Assembly: GCA_003290165.1 (NCBI GenBank)
Contig: QNQO01005754.1
Location: 1 to 64,000 of the forward strand
Direction of reading: 5' to 3'
DNA from: Berberis thunbergii
Lineage: Eukaryota > Streptophyta > Magnoliopsida > Ranunculales > Berberidaceae
DNA length: 64,000 nt
The position numbers and the translations under genes are program-made. Below, piece by piece: positions 46,847-59,948 of the stretch. The notes under the pieces were generated by a model. It searched no databases. It was not told where the DNA came from and worked only from the letters and a program-made list of their open reading frames with translations. Position 1 is the first letter of the stretch; each line of letters begins with the position of its first letter.

Positions 46847-48549
46847 TGATATTCACATAATTATTACATAATATATCCCTTAATTTATGCATGTTAGTGT
46901 TTCGATTATTATATTGTATATTAATTATTTCATTTTCATGTCTTTGTAGGAATTTGAGCGTAAACGATGAAATCATATTAAAGCGACAAGTTAAGGAACG
47001 ACAATTAGTCGATTTCAACGGTGGTATAAAGCAGTCACAAACCTAAACCCGAAACCTAATTCATAACCTAAACCCAAAACCTAATTCATAACCTAAACCC
47101 AATCCATAATCTAAACCCAAACCCAACGCCAAGCCCAATCCTTCCCCTACCCTCATTGATGAATCATTCCCTCATTTCATCCCTATTCATCTTGATAATT
47201 TGCTATAAATAGACGATAATAGGGAGAAAGAGGGAGGAGGAAGGGAAAGGAAGAAAAATAATAGAACATCAAACCCTCTTCCTTCACAAAAGGGGATAAG
47301 GAAGAGAAGGGAAGAAAAATATCATTGAAAATCAAATACTCTGTCCTTCAATCAAGTGATTCTCATCACCCTCCCCATCTATCATCAGCCACACCACCAA
47401 GCTCCACCTCGCCACCACTGAGCTCCGCCACCGTCAGCACGCGATCGCCACGAAACAGGGGCGTGACAACCTGTTTCGTGTCAAACTTTCACCCCGCCAC
47501 CAATCTCTGTCCCTCTCCCTGTCCATCATCCATCCACCACCATCATCCATCAAACACCATCACCTCCAGACAGCACCTCGCGATCCACCATCACCGCGAA
47601 GCGAAACAGAGTCACCATCACCGCCGCGACTCTGTTTCGCCTCGCGACAGAGCCACAGGCCATCCTCCTCTCCTCTCTGTCCTCTCTTCGTCCAGGCTTC
47701 CTTACCGTCTCTCCGCCATCGTCCAACCACCACAGAAAGCCTCACCGTGCTCGGTTTCTCTGTTTTTGAGTTTCTCACTGTCCCTCTCTCTCTTTTTCAG
47801 GTTTTGGAAGCATTTGGAGGTCAAGGGGACTCGCGAGTAGCGAAGAAAAGCACCGCGAGCGGCGCTGTCGCGCTGGAGAAGAAGGCCGGTACTGTAGCGG
47901 GTACTGTAGCAGAGGCGGGAGAATGAGTCAAATCTGTTTTTTGCTATTCACACCCCCAGTTCTGTTCTGTACCACCACAGAGCTTGTGTACTTCATTTTA
48001 TTAGGATTCGTGCTCGGACCAACTGCTGAGTACCACCACATCGAGTTTGCGACAAACTAAATGGGTTGTATAAGTTATTGTGATTGATTTTACTGAATTC
48101 TGTGCTCAATTACTAATTACAATTTATTTCTGAATGATTTTGCTTGAAATAATTTGTTAATGTTTAATAGAAACACTATATAATTTAATTGGAATTTAAC
48201 GATCACATATTCGGTGTAAGCAAGAGATTCTCATCCCTAAAGCTTCTCGTTTTTAAATTCAGTAATTTTGATTAAATAATTTTGCTAACTCACTTGTGAG
48301 TCCAAGCCCACAAAGCCCATCCTTTTATTTTTCTTATTTTTAAATTTATTTTTAGTTTAGTTTTAAAATGATGTAACCCCATTTTCCATTTAAATTAGTT
48401 TAAATTAAATTATAAATTTCAATTGCATCCACTTTCCTCGTGGGATCGATCCGTACTTGCCGTTGTCTACCAGTTAGGCACCGTGCACTTGTGGTTATTA
48501 CAAGTGGGTTGAATTAACCTATTAATTTAGGTTAGTTAAGCTCGCATCA
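46847..48549 (+). repeat. 3' LTR of gypsy element D
   Basis: TGATATTC...CGCATCA. Telomere-like units 47039-47125, TATA at 47204-47210. Confidence 0.9.
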
Positions 48550-48554
48550 CTTAC

Positions 48555-50640
48555 TGTTTTTGCAATATTCGTGCTTGTTGCTTTGCTTATCTTAACTATC
48601 TGTATAAATGTATAATCATTTGAGCGAGGTTAGAGAACCAAGTTTTGCAACCATACAAATATGTAATAACTTAAAAATACTATAAATAGTTTGAAATTAC
48701 TAGGAAATTAGGTTTTGCAACCAGGTGATGTAGCGTGGAAAGAATGATGAAATTTTCAAAGTATTTATATATATCTCGATGTTGTAAAAGAACCTCCTCT
48801 GATGATACAACATCATCATGATTGCAGATCCTTGTTGCAAAACGTGATTTCCTACTTAAATTAACTACAAAGAGTTATATCCATTACTAATAATAGAAAT
48901 GTGTGAATTCTTGCAAAAATTTCCCAACTCCCTGACCACCAAATCCATTTGCTGGCCAGTTCAAATTGAGAAAATTCCATCCAACATTACATTGTAAAAC
49001 AAAAAATGCTCCAAACCTCAAATTCTAGGAACAAACTTAGCTTTTGTTTTGACAAGGAACAATGCCATTAGATGCTCAAAATGACCGGAGACTGAAGTAG
49101 GCACTAGAAATAGGGTAAGGTCTTGCATTAATTTGTTTTGCACCTGTATAAAAAAGCCTCCTACTGGAAGCAAGGAGATTCAAATTAGGTGTTTGAATTA
49201 CAAAACTAAGTATTCTCTTTTTGGTTTTCATAAACTCCCAAAGATCTACAAGAAAATGAAGTTTAGTTGAAAATCCTTAGAAGTCTATTTTTTAAATAAA
49301 CTTTTGCAACTCTATTTTTTAATTTTTTTAATTCTTTAACCCCTCCACCCAAAATATTGCCAGTGGGATTCAAACCATGAACTTGTAATTTTCATCCGCC
49401 GCCACAAGTCTACTGCTGAGCTTGTACCCCATCGACTTCCACCTCTATTCAACAATAAGCTGTCAATTACATCTGTATCCTTTGCACACCAAATCACTTG
49501 TCAGCATAAAACATAATGCATATTTTGTCATTTTGATTTTTTTCTAATAAGAATTAGATAATTAGTAATTAGTGAAAATGATGGTTGTAATATTGAATTT
49601 AGATTGCCAACTGGCGGTCTCCTTTATAAGATGAAAATGATGGTTGTCTAATATCTTGGGGGCTCCGGGTGTATTTTAATGAAATTGATGTCTTAATGAG
49701 GGTGTCTTGATACCATGCATATTAGGTCAATGACAAGACAGGCACATGTTCCTTAGCTATTAAACAATTAAGGCTAAAAATTGATTAGTTTAATTGAAAT
49801 TGGCTTTTCCAATGAGAGCTCGATGAATTATTCACTAAGTAAACTAGTTTATAAATGAAAATAAACGAAGTAAACTATATTATATCAATCAAGAAAATTG
49901 TAATTATTTACATTTTATGGGCAACTGCATAAGCATGGACAGAATTCTTACCATGTTTTTCAAGATCCATGAAATCTTATACAGGCAAATCTTCGTGCAT
50001 GTTACATGATCTAGTTACAGGTCTGAAAACATACAATAGTATGTTTGTAAATATAAAATGTGTAGAAGGCTAAAAATTGATTAGTTTAATTGAAATTGGC
50101 TTTTCCAATGAGAGCTCAACGAATTATTCACAAAGTAAACTAGTTTATACATAAAAATAAACAAAGTAAACTATAATTATCAATCAACAAGTTGTAATTA
50201 TTTACTTTTCATAGGCAACTGCATAAGCATGACGATCTAACTCTAACAAGCGACATTTGCATCAACCTACTACCTCTAGCTAATTATTCAACAAGTCATG
50301 AACACCAAGGTTGACAACTCTATTAATAAAATGGATATATTATTATTTGTTTACTTTTAGTTTAACTAGTATTATTCAATTAAAAGACACAGATGCCTCT
50401 GAACTATTCATTGTTCTTAGATTTTACATGTAATTATTAAGAATAGGAGATGGTCAAATTGAAAAGTAAAGTTAGAGTTGAAGACATATATTTTACTATT
50501 CATTTGGAGAAGATGAGTTGTGGTAGTAGTGATAAGATGGTCTCTGATAAATTTCTTTTAATAGGATTGTCAAATTAATTTGTCATGTGGATGCACAAAC
50601 CTTATTTATATTTTCAATCATCCACATGTCATTTTTCTAT
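48555..50640. other. Intergenic sequence with a 167-bp direct repeat
   Basis: AT-rich. 49770-49937 and 50066-50231 are near-identical direct repeats (aaggctaaaaattgattag ... gcaactgcataagcatg), 296 bp apart. No genes seen; the 3' LTR expected for element G was not found here. Confidence 0.5.
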
Positions 50641-50665
50641 TAAAAATGTTATTAATTAAAGGCTT

Positions 50666-53486
50666 GTGATTGGGTGCTCTTTTCTACAAGGCCCTAGTGT
50701 TGTCCTCCCTCGGAGCAATAAAACATTTATCGAGGTGGTGACCACCAATCTTTCAGGTGTTAGATCCTCTCCTGATGCTAATAAGGGCACAGTTACGGTA
50801 ACGTCTATCCATTTTGATTCTCCTATTGATTTATTGGCTCGACTTTGGGGGAGTCATCACTTTCGGGCAGCTCCGATTACAGGAGAGAATGGTACAAGAT
50901 CAGTGATACAATTGCCTAATTCAGTAATTCAATGATCGCATGTTGCTCTTCCCGGTGGCCACAAAGGTTTTTTGGTTTTTGCCAACCCCCACAGGTGATC
51001 CCTTATGAGGAGCAGAAGGAACCTTCAACTAGGTTTTCGGCATTGAGTTCAGTTTCCCTTGCAAGATCCAGTGCTTCCTCATTCCCATGCTTTTCTCTTT
51101 GGCTCAGTCGGCAAAGTGGGTAACCTGGTCACGGAATCAGTTCACCCAACTTAGCAGGATAAGGCAAGGCGGGGTATTGTTGGACTTTCGCCTAACTAGG
51201 GGCCCATGTTTAATTTTAAGCGTAATCTTGTCCAGTGTACTGAACAACATGTTTCTGAAAATTATTGGAAGGTCTTAGAATCTGTGGAGGAAGATGTCTT
51301 CAACATAGACCCTTTATTGACCAAGATATCCATGCAAGCCAATAGGGAGCAAGCTGGCTAAGAAAGCCTAAGCGTGACAGAGTCGTTGAATGTCCTAATT
51401 TTTCATTTTTTCAGCCAGATCCAAGTTCATGCTTAAACAAAGATACACTAAATCAGTCTCTTCCAACAAAGTCGGGCGGGTGAAACTTAAGGGCTGTAAC
51501 ACTCCTGTTGGTCGGTTAAGAACCGAGTCTTCCAACCATACCCATGAGTGCTCGGTGTCTCTTGCTTACCCTCCGGGTTTTTAGCCACCAACGGAACAGT
51601 GTGCTCAAGTCCATGGTTTGCCAATAGAACATTGCGCCTCGCATTTGGAGAGGTGCTCGTCCACACTAAACCACGTAGGCGCTCCCTCAGACTTCAAGGT
51701 CACTTGGACGAACCATCTAGATGGAGTGCTTCCTGGCAAACATGTTTCTAGGCAGTCTTCAGGGGTTGTTGCTAAGGTCAATGATAGTACAGAGCTCTCT
51801 ATTTCTGATTGTCATTTGACAGAAGAAGAGACATCAGATCGATCGGATTTCAAAGAGTGTCAAAGCCGCAAATGCACGTGGAGCTGACATAGCAGAGCTT
51901 CAGGAGTATATATGATGGGTCCTTGAAGCTCACATATCAAGTTGTTGAAGGCAAAAAATATGAGAAACTCGTGGCCTTATAAAAGCTACGAATAAAATTA
52001 TGTACCAAGCCCTCGGAGATCCACGAGGTGTAGGGAAGGAAACAAGAAATATGAAACTTCATGTTTTATGTCTAATCATTAAGATCAGTTACCTCAAGAG
52101 CTTGTTATCATCGAGTTTTACTGTTTTTACTAATCTAAAGGTTAAGGGGTCCTTAAAACCATGCTTATGATTTTGCGACTGAGAGTTTTCATTCACGGGT
52201 ACAAATTCTTTTGCCTTCACAACGGTGCGTGCGAGTGTAGAACCCATCCTCGCATGGGCGAAAAATAAACAAAGTGCAAGGGGCAGGAGAAGGGTGACAA
52301 CCTGAGCGAGAAAAAGAGAAAAAATGACAGAAGAAGACAGAGGAAGTGAGAGAGAGTGGGAGAAAACAAGTAGAGAGAATTTTTTTAATTATTTTACTTA
52401 AAATTTTTTAATCAAATATCCTAAAATTTTAATTCTACTTATTATTTTCGTAATATCCTAAAATTTTTAATCAAATATACTACAATAAACAAATTTTTCT
52501 TGTAGTGTTCGTTACCATTTTGAAGAACTTGGCAGTCAAGGTCTCACCTCTAAGTTGCATTCTCGTCCTCCTCCTTCCCCTCTTGCTGATGGAGGGACCA
52601 TCCCTCCGTTTGTAGCCTACTTTAATCATTCGGCTGCATTCGTTCCTCTTCTGCCGAGTGACAAGATGGTGATGGAGGTTCTCATGTTGTTTCCTCATCT
52701 TTTTCGGCCATGGGTGGTGGTGGTTCGTCCATACTACCTGACCCTCGTGTTCTTCATTCATGGATTAGTTGGAAGGAACCTACTTCTGAAGAGATCCGAG
52801 TTAAATCAGATGGGAAGTTCTGTTGGTTTTCTCATCTTGGTGTATAGGATGGTGCACGCGAGCTTATAAATGAATGACACAAGCGATCAGTAGAGAAGCC
52901 CCAATGTCCATGCTGAATTCGGACCTTCACCATGAGGATGGTGTTAGGCTTGTAACGGAGGGGATGACTCATCTAACCTATGCAAGGGTGATGGGCTTGA
53001 GTAGTCAGGTCAATCACAGTCTTATGGTTTCTTTGGAGAGGAAGTTTTTTGTGCTTCTCCTGGTGTTCTCCTACGTTCTTTACCAGTATGACATGTTAAT
53101 TACAAGTGTGATGCTCTGAGCAAACCAAGGTGGTTGAAGCTGCTCGGGCGTCGTTGGTCGAGGTGTAGGGTGCACGGGATTGATCTATGCTCGCACTCGA
53201 ACCTCTGAGAGCTTACCTGGAAGGTGTTCACACACGTTTGTTCGATGTGAAAAAAAAGCTTTCCACTGAGAAGGCGCTCCATGAAAAGACCGCACGGGCC
53301 ATGATAGAATACTTCAAAAATCGCAATATTGTTGAGAAAAGGGTGGAACAATTGTTGTCTTTACTTGATGAGGTCAAGGCTGATTCCTCTGCGTTGCTTT
53401 CTACTGCTGAGCGCCAACTTATCACAGTAAGAAGTGAGCTTGCTTTTGTTAAGGATAGACTCTGTGTTATGGAGGTGCCGGACTGA
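50666..53486 (+). pseudogene. Antisense ORF remnants of element G, including a coiled-coil segment
   Basis: A chain of broken plus-strand frames: 50666-50935, 51548-51887, 52555-52869, 53187-53486. The last one is rich in heptad-like leucines and charged residues (LFDVKKKLSTEKALHEK, FKNRNIVEKRVEQLLSLLD, LITVRSELAFVKDRL), a coiled coil. It resembles in layout the antisense protein of plant gypsy elements; I cannot assign a domain to the earlier parts. Stops are frequent. Confidence 0.45.
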
Positions 53487-53504
53487 CAGCGCGTTGTTGA
53501 TGGT

Positions 53505-55381
53505 TGATATTCACATAATTATTACATAATATATCCCTTAATTTATACATGTTAGTGTTTCAATTATTATATTTTAAAGTAATTGTTTCGTTTTCATGTC
53601 TTTGTAGGAATTTGAGCGTAAACGATGAAATCATATTAAGGCGACAAGTTAAGGAACGACAATTAGTCGATTCTAACGGTGGTATAAAGCAGATGGTCAC
53701 AAACCTAAACCCAAAACCTAATTCATAACCTAAACCCAAAACCTAATCCATAACCTAAACCTAAACCCAAACCCAATGCCAAGCCCAATCCTACCCTCAT
53801 TGATGAATCATCCCCTCATCTCATCCCTATTCATCTTGATCATTTTCTATAAATACAAGAGAATAGGGTGAGAAAAAGGGGAGGAAGAGAAGGGAAAAGA
53901 AGAGAATTAGACAAAAATCAAAACCTCTTTCTCACAAGGTGATTTTCATCACCCTCACCACTCATCCATCTCTCACTCACTCAGCAATCACCACCATTCT
54001 CCACCTCGCCACCACCATCACCCTAGCACCACCACCACCTCCGGACAGTTGCCTCGCCACCACCGTGCGAGCACCGCCACCACCACGAAACAGGGGAGTG
54101 ACAACCCTGTTTCGCATCAGAGCCACCTCCATCACCGTCCCTGTCCCACTTCCTGTACATCATCCATCGACCACCATCACCTCCGAACGCCACATCACGA
54201 AACAGAGCCTCACCGCGGCTCTGTTTCACATCGCCACAGCGCCCTGTTCCTCCTCTACTCTCGGCCTCTCTTCGTCTCGAGCTCCTTCATGCCTCCCTCT
54301 CTCGCGACCACCGTTAAAATTGGACCGAACACCACCGCCACCACCTCGCAAGACAGAGCTCGCAAGCAGAAACAGGGAGTCCCTGTTCCTCATCGTCCTT
54401 CGTTTTTGTTGTGGTTTTCTCACTGTTTCCTCACTTTCTCTATTCTTTTGCAGGTTCTTGAGGCATTTGGAGGTCGAGGAGACTTGCGAGAAGCACAGAG
54501 GAAGGAGGAGCAGCGGCGCTGCTCGCTGGAGAAGACGGGGGGGTACTATAGCGTACTGTAGCAGAGGCGGGAGAACTGGTCAAATTCGTTTTTGGCTATT
54601 CACACCCCCGATTCTGCTCTGTACCACCACAGAGCGTTTTGGGAACATTTTTTCGGGATTCATGTTCAAACCACCTGCTGATCTGCTGAGTACCACCACA
54701 TCGAGTTTGTGGCAAACTAAATGGGTTGTATAAGTTATTTTGATTTATTTTACTGATTTGTGTGTTTAGTTGTTAATTACAATGTATTTCTTAATTTTGA
54801 TAAATTGCTTTTACCTTGCATGTTCGAGAAATTAAATTTGATATGTTTAGTAGTTAGAATTACCCTTTATCAATATTCAAAGCATGTGCTAAAAATATTA
54901 AGCTTAAACTTTGATTGAGTGTGCCCTAAAAAGACACTTAATACTTGGTAAGAGCGTATTTGCTTGAAATAATTTGTTAATGTTTGATAGAAACATGATA
55001 TAAGTTGAATTGAATTTTAACGATCACATATTCGGTGTAAGCAAGGGATTCTCATCCCTAAAGCTTCTCGTTTTCAAATTCAGTAATTTAGATTTAAATG
55101 TTTTTGCTAACTCATTGGTGAGTCCAAGCCCACAAAACCCATCTCATCTATCTTTTATTTTAGTTTTCTTATTTTTAATTTATTTTTAGTTTAGTTTTAA
55201 AAACACTGTAACCCCATTTTCTCTAAATTAGTTTAATTAAATTCTAAAATTCAATTTAATCCACATTCCTCGTGGGATCGACCCGTACTTGCCGTTGTCT
55301 ACCAGTTAGACATCGTGCACTTGCGGTTATTACAAGTGGGTTGAATTAACCTATTAATTTAGTTTAGTTAAATCCGCATCA
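53505..55381 (+). mobile_element. Solo LTR of the element D family
   Basis: 1877 bp, TGATATTC...CGCATCA, target duplication ATGGT at 53500-53504 and 55382-55386. It matches the D LTRs end to end, with telomere-like units (53700-53780), TATA (53848-53854) and about 175 extra bases after 54790 not found in element D. It interrupts the antisense ORF of element G; the frame on the two sides can be lined up by removing it and one target copy. No internal region, so it arose by LTR-LTR recombination. Confidence 0.9.
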
Positions 55382-55386
55382 ATGGT

Positions 55387-55608
55387 CGAACTGAGCTTTT
55401 GGATTATAACGAGAGTCTTGGTGTCGATTTGGCCCAGTATCATCCTCTGGTGCATCATACTTTTGAGGGAGTGGAAGATGTCATTGAAGATCCTCCATGT
55501 GTCCCACTGACTGAAGGACCGCTTCCTCCTCTTGAAGAAGGAATCCTTGTAGTTGATCCGGCTCCTGTGAGTGATATTGTCAAGGATGTTATAAATTTTT
55601 CTCCTTAA
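55387..55608 (+). pseudogene. C-terminal end of the element G antisense ORF
   Basis: Continues the coiled-coil frame across the solo LTR: LDYNESLGVDLAQYHPLVHH, then an acidic proline-rich tail (EDPPCVPLTEGPLPPLEEG, DPAPVSDIVKD) and a TAA at 55606-55608. The end of the protein is intact; a TGA at 53484-53486 lies upstream of the insertion. Confidence 0.5.
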
Positions 55609-55929
55609 TCTTCCATTGTTGCTTTTGTAACCGAGTGGATTTTGAATGAAATGGGATTAGTTCCTTTATCGTCTTTGTTCACTTATTGTTGTCTTGAAAT
55701 TTGCATTTGATGTTTCACAGATGTTTGTATTAACCTTTCGGCGGTTTGATTTTTCCCATGCTTTAGTACACATGTCTTGATCTTGTACTTGTTGTTTCTG
55801 AATTGTTGTGTAATGTTGTTTTGCTTGCGTACTTTTTCCTTTGAATTATTCGCCTGATATCTTGCTTTGCTAGTTTATTGTGACATGAAATTACTTTGTT
55901 AGATTGCCTCGTTCGTTCAAGGTGCAACG
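55609..55929. other. Non-coding spacer in element G
   Basis: T-rich sequence between the antisense ORF and the tandem array. Nothing recognised. Confidence 0.4.
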
Positions 55930-56815
55930 CTCTAGTTGATTCAAAGTCATTTCATTTAGTTGAAACTTTTACTCAGTTAACTTGATTCCTCGATCAACTC
56001 GAAGTTATTGTTTTCTGCTTGACTCAATCGTCCAACTGTTGTTGCGTCTTATGTGACACTTTGGTCTACTCGAAGGCATTTCCTTTTAGTTGACTTGCTT
56101 GTCCAACTTTTACTTCGTTAACTCGACACTTCGGTCAATTCAAAGTTTTTGTTCGGTTTGACTTGAGTGTCCAACTTTTACTTCATTAACTCAACACCTC
56201 GGTCGATTCAAAGTTTTTGTTCAGTTTGACTCGGGTGTCCAACTTTTACTTCATTAACTCGACACTCTAGTCGACTCGAAGTCATTTTCTTTTAGTTGAC
56301 TCGTTCATCCAACTTTTACTTCGTTAACTCGAGAACTCAAGTCAATTCGAAGTTTTTGTTCAGTTTGACTCGGGTGTCCAACTTTTTCTTCATTTTGTGC
56401 GACACTCTGTTTCAAAGTTACTTCCTTTTTGCTGACTCGTTTGTCCAACTTTTACTTCGTTAACTCGACACCTCGACCGATTCAAAGTTTTTGTTCAGTT
56501 TGACTCGGGTGTCAAACTATTGCTTCTTTTTGTGCAACACTCTAGTCGACTCGAACTCATTTTCTTTAAGTTGACTCGTTCGTCCAACTTTTACTTCGTT
56601 AACTCGACACCTAGGTTGATTCAAAATTTTTGTTCAGTTTGACTCAGGTGTCAAATTTTTTGCTTCGTTTTGTGCAACACTCTGGTTGACTCGAAGTCAT
56701 TTTCTTTATGTTGACTCGTTCTGCCAACTTTTACTCCGTTAACTCGACACATCAGTCGATTCGAAGTTTTGTTCAGTTTGACTCGGGTGTCCAACTTTTG
56801 CTTCTTTGGTTGATC
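55930..56815. repeat. ~137-bp tandem repeat (two ~68-bp half units) in element G
   Basis: Landmark gttgactcgttc(g/a)tccaac with cattttctttt recurs near 56290, 56428, 56565 and 56700, about 137 bp apart. Half units alternate gactcgggtgtccaactttt and gactcgttcgtccaactttt with cgacacctcggtcgattcaa. The leftmost units (55930-56230) are more irregular. Confidence 0.75.
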
Positions 56816-57284
56816 AGACCAGAAGCTTATCATGAATGTCTGACTTGCGTCTTGATTTTTTGTGGGCTTTTGTGCCTCACTGTTTTTTTGTAGATGTGCT
56901 ATGAAGTAGTTTTGCTTTTGTGATATGTCGATTCCCAAAATGAAACTTTATTGATTTTTTGGCAATTTTAGTAGTCGTTCTTCTAGAATGGCTTCGTTAC
57001 ATCATGAAGTGTTTCTTCTTTTATTCATGCGTTGCTACTGCTTACCCATGCGTTGGCGCTCGTTCCCTTGTGGTTATTGCTCCCCATTTGGCCCTGCTTG
57101 TTGTGGCCTGATGGAGTTTGTTAGTTCCCTTGCAATTGATTTTTGCCGAATTTGTCTCTGCTATTGAGGTCTTTTGAGTATTGGCCTCTCGACTTCGATA
57201 TAGGTCTGTTCGGGTGGGAGCTGCTCCTTGCACATGGAAGATGCAGTGTAGAGTGTATATTAATTCCCTTGATCGCTCATTTGA

Positions 57285-58734
57285 TCATGTGGCGATAATG
57301 CCCACTTTTTCCTTGCCCTTGAACTGCTTATCTAATGTGTCGATGAACTCGTTCAGAGGTCCTCTTTGGATCCAATGCTCGATCTCTTCTTTTAATTTGT
57401 AGCAATCCTCTGTATCGTGCCCGTGATCTTTGTTGAAAGAACAATATTTGCATTTGTCTCATCCTTCCAGTTCTCCTTTCATTCTTGTAGGCCAGTTGAG
57501 ATTCTCTCAGTTTTATATGTGTTTTAAGATGTCGATTCGGCTTGCTTTCAGGGTTGTGTATGGTTTATACTCTTTCCTCATTATGTTGGTTACTCGCTCA
57601 TGGTTGGGTCGTGCCGACTACGATTTCCTGGATTCTTGCTGGTTAGACTCTATTCGCCCATCACTTCGATGTTTCTTTAAATGACTGTTATCCTCCCGTG
57701 ATTTGTTATCTCATCTTATTTCATCTTTTCTTTCTCGCTTCCTCGAATGATTTTCTTTCTCCTAGTCCTTCTTTCTCCTCGCAACATTCATTTCCTCGAG
57801 TGAAATATGTTTCTGTGCTATTTTCAGCAGGATCGTCATGCCTTTTGGAGGTTCCAAGTTAAGGGCAACAAAAAGGTACATCTTTTCAATCCTGCGACAA
57901 AAGTTGCAGTGGCTGTGTCATCGCTGCATCCATCAATCATTGTTAGTTCGTCGGTGAAGCGAGTAACATACTCCCGTATTGTTTTTTCTGCCTTTTGTCG
58001 GATGTGCAGAAGGTAATGGATTTTTTTTCCTCATCCGCTGACTCCCGATGAATTTGGTAATGAAAGCAGTGGCTAAAGCCTGGAAAGAATCTATTGACCT
58101 TGACGGTAGGCTGTTGAACTGGTTCATTGTTGTGGATGTGAGACTGATTGGGAACGTTCTGCACAGGATCGACTTTATGGTGAAGTGTCTTAGTTTATCA
58201 GTCGGGTCGATGGTGCCACCGTATACTTCAAACTTTAAGAAAGTGGACTTCTTTGGCATTGCCTTCTTCATGAGGTCGTCAGATAATGGTGACTTGGCCA
58301 ATTCGTATAGTACTTTGGGATTTGTGACTCCGATCCTGAATTGTATCTCAACAATTGTTTCGCCGCACTGCGAAGTTTTTTCTCGGTTGAGTTCACTGCT
58401 CTCGATGATTCCCTGTTGGGGTTTCCCTAAGGCTTCGTCGTTCCCTTGAGTTTTGATAGTGGAGTTTTGTTGAGGCGATACTGGAGTAGGGTCGGCTGGT
58501 TGAACATGTTCTTGGATAATTTCTCCAGCATCTCCGTCCAGCGTTGACGTGGGCCATTAGCAAGTCTACCTGAGGTTCCGTGGCAGCGTTGACGGCCATC
58601 TGTGTTATTTGAACTATTGCGTGTAGTGGATCCACATTCTCGGAGGCTAATGGTTCAGTGATCCGGGTTGTGTCTTCTCCTCCAGGTGTTAGTGGTGCAT
58701 CGGAGGGAGAGTTGTCATGATATGGGGTTTGCAT
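57285..58734 (-). pseudogene. Gag of gypsy element G
   Basis: On minus from ATG 58734 (MQTPYHDNSPSDAPLTPGGE). The core at 58301-57933 reads SPLSDDLMKKAMPKKSTFLK, YGGTIDPTDKLRHF, LPSRSIDSFQALATAFITKF; after breaks, the zinc-knuckle end at about 57435-57285 reads KYCSFNKDHGHDTEDCYKLK, then IEHWIQRGPLNEFIDTL and a TGA. These are standard Tat/Athila-like gag landmarks, close in type to element E. Stops and shifts separate the blocks, and pol does not follow. Confidence 0.75.
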
Positions 58735-58830
58735 TATTTCATCTGATGGCTTGTGGATCTTTCGTCAAACTATGGTGAACTTTTATCATAGTTTGTTTTG
58801 TGTTTAGAAAAATGAAATTCATCGTTCCCA

Positions 58831-58846
58831 GCTAACGGCGCCAAAC
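58831..58846 (-). other. Primer-binding site of element G
   Basis: The minus strand reads GTTTGGCGCCGTTAGC, directly inside the LTR that starts at 58847. Same class as the site of element E. Confidence 0.65.
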
Positions 58847-59114
58847 TGACGCATCCAAAAAGTGTTCTCCTGTGAGTTTGACCTGCAAAACCACTGTTAG
58901 ACTGCCAACGACCACCTTTTTGGTGGCCGAAAGCACTCTGATGCTTAAGTCAGTAATTATGTTGGAAGAATGAAGTAAATCTGAACAAAACTCAGTTAAA
59001 GTTGCATACATTTGTCCAATGTTTCATTTACCTTTTATAATGGTCGTAATTAACTCTCTGCGTGACTTAAGCATGTGAGGCGCAACCGAAGAAGATGTTT
59101 CTGTAAAAGTCTCC
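58847..59114 (-). repeat. 5' LTR of element G (part), copy 2 of bases 1-193
   Basis: Starts TGACGCATCC on plus. Bases 58922-59114 match 1-193. It is interrupted or ends at 59115, where the solo-LTR-like block begins. Confidence 0.6.
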
Positions 59115-59500
59115 TGACGCCGGGCAGAATAGCGATTATTCTGCAGGCTAATAGCAACAGCTAATTGACTGGGAAACACACAAGATGATAGCCCAAAACA
59201 CAGAGAAATACCTTTAATGTTTAATCAAATTACTCAAATCAAAGGTATCGCTAAAATCATCCCACAAGCCAGGCTTTATAGCTAAAACTCATCAATATTG
59301 GAATTTTACCAAAAATGGCAACACCCCAATAATCATGCTAAAATAAAATACGTAATAAAAAAAATAAATTGTCAAAAATCTGACCCAAATTGAATTCAGA
59401 ATCACTTCCTAAACAATAATTATAAGATATTTCATCGGAGCCAAATAAATAAATAATAAAGTGTAGTTATGATAAGATATTTCATCCATTTGTAATAGGA
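59115..59500. repeat. Solo-LTR-like block, copy 2
   Basis: Counterpart of 194-560, beginning TGACGCCGGGCAGAA. The right end is approximate. Confidence 0.45.
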
Positions 59501-59948
59501 TATTTCATCCGAGCCACATAAATAAATAAATAAAAACATAATATAAACTAAACGGGTTAAAAAGGGGAATAGACCATGTCATTTACACAACTCATTATCT
59601 TTTGCACAAGCAAGGCTTGTGAAATATTCTGGATGTTCTTTTCCATGTAGCATATTGAGATGATACGAATCAAAGCTGCAAAAACTGTGGAATATATTGT
59701 TTTCTATATTCCATAAACAAACATTCCTTGCATCTTCTGGGATATAGTTACAAACCCAGACCAATCCGTTCCGCACACCTTCCCTGGCTTTGAACCTAGT
59801 GGATTAAATTATCATATAACCATAGGAAAAATTTTCTGGGGGTTGATGGAATAGTTGGCTCCTATCTATATATACAAGTATATTTGTCATGGGTTTCAGC
59901 TTGAAATTCATAACTTACCTAAAGAGAAGAAAGAAGTTTGGTTTAAAG

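Larger units (their letters stand above)
40323..48549 (+). mobile_element. Ty3/gypsy element D, non-autonomous, complete with LTRs
   Basis: LTRs 40323-42042 (1720 bp) and 46847-48549 (1703 bp); target duplication CTTAC at 40318-40322 and 48550-48554. The primer site region tgtcgccattgccgggga (42049-42066) resembles the TGGCGCCGTTGCCGGGGA site of Athila/Tat gypsy elements. The interior has a gag-derived ORF pair (43415-44583), the aacattgaggacaatg motif (45146-45161) common in this lineage, and ctcgaggactagcaaaat before the 3' LTR. No RT or integrase. The 5' LTR has about 55 bp (from 41209) absent from the 3' LTR. Confidence 0.9.
50641..59114 (-). mobile_element. Ty3/gypsy element G, degenerate, with antisense ORF; left end not found
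   Basis: Minus-strand element: 5' LTR from 58847 rightward, primer site GTTTGGCGCCGTTAGC (plus 58831-58846), gag 58734-57285, a ~137-bp tandem array, then plus-strand (antisense) ORF remnants 50666-55608. No RT or integrase. This is the same plan as element E. It is interrupted by a solo LTR at 53505-55381. The 3' LTR and therefore the left boundary are unresolved. Confidence 0.6.

Noticed and set aside
52480..52508. CACTA-like end tttttcttgtagtg
   Set aside because: No partner terminus or 3-bp duplication could be found within a plausible distance.
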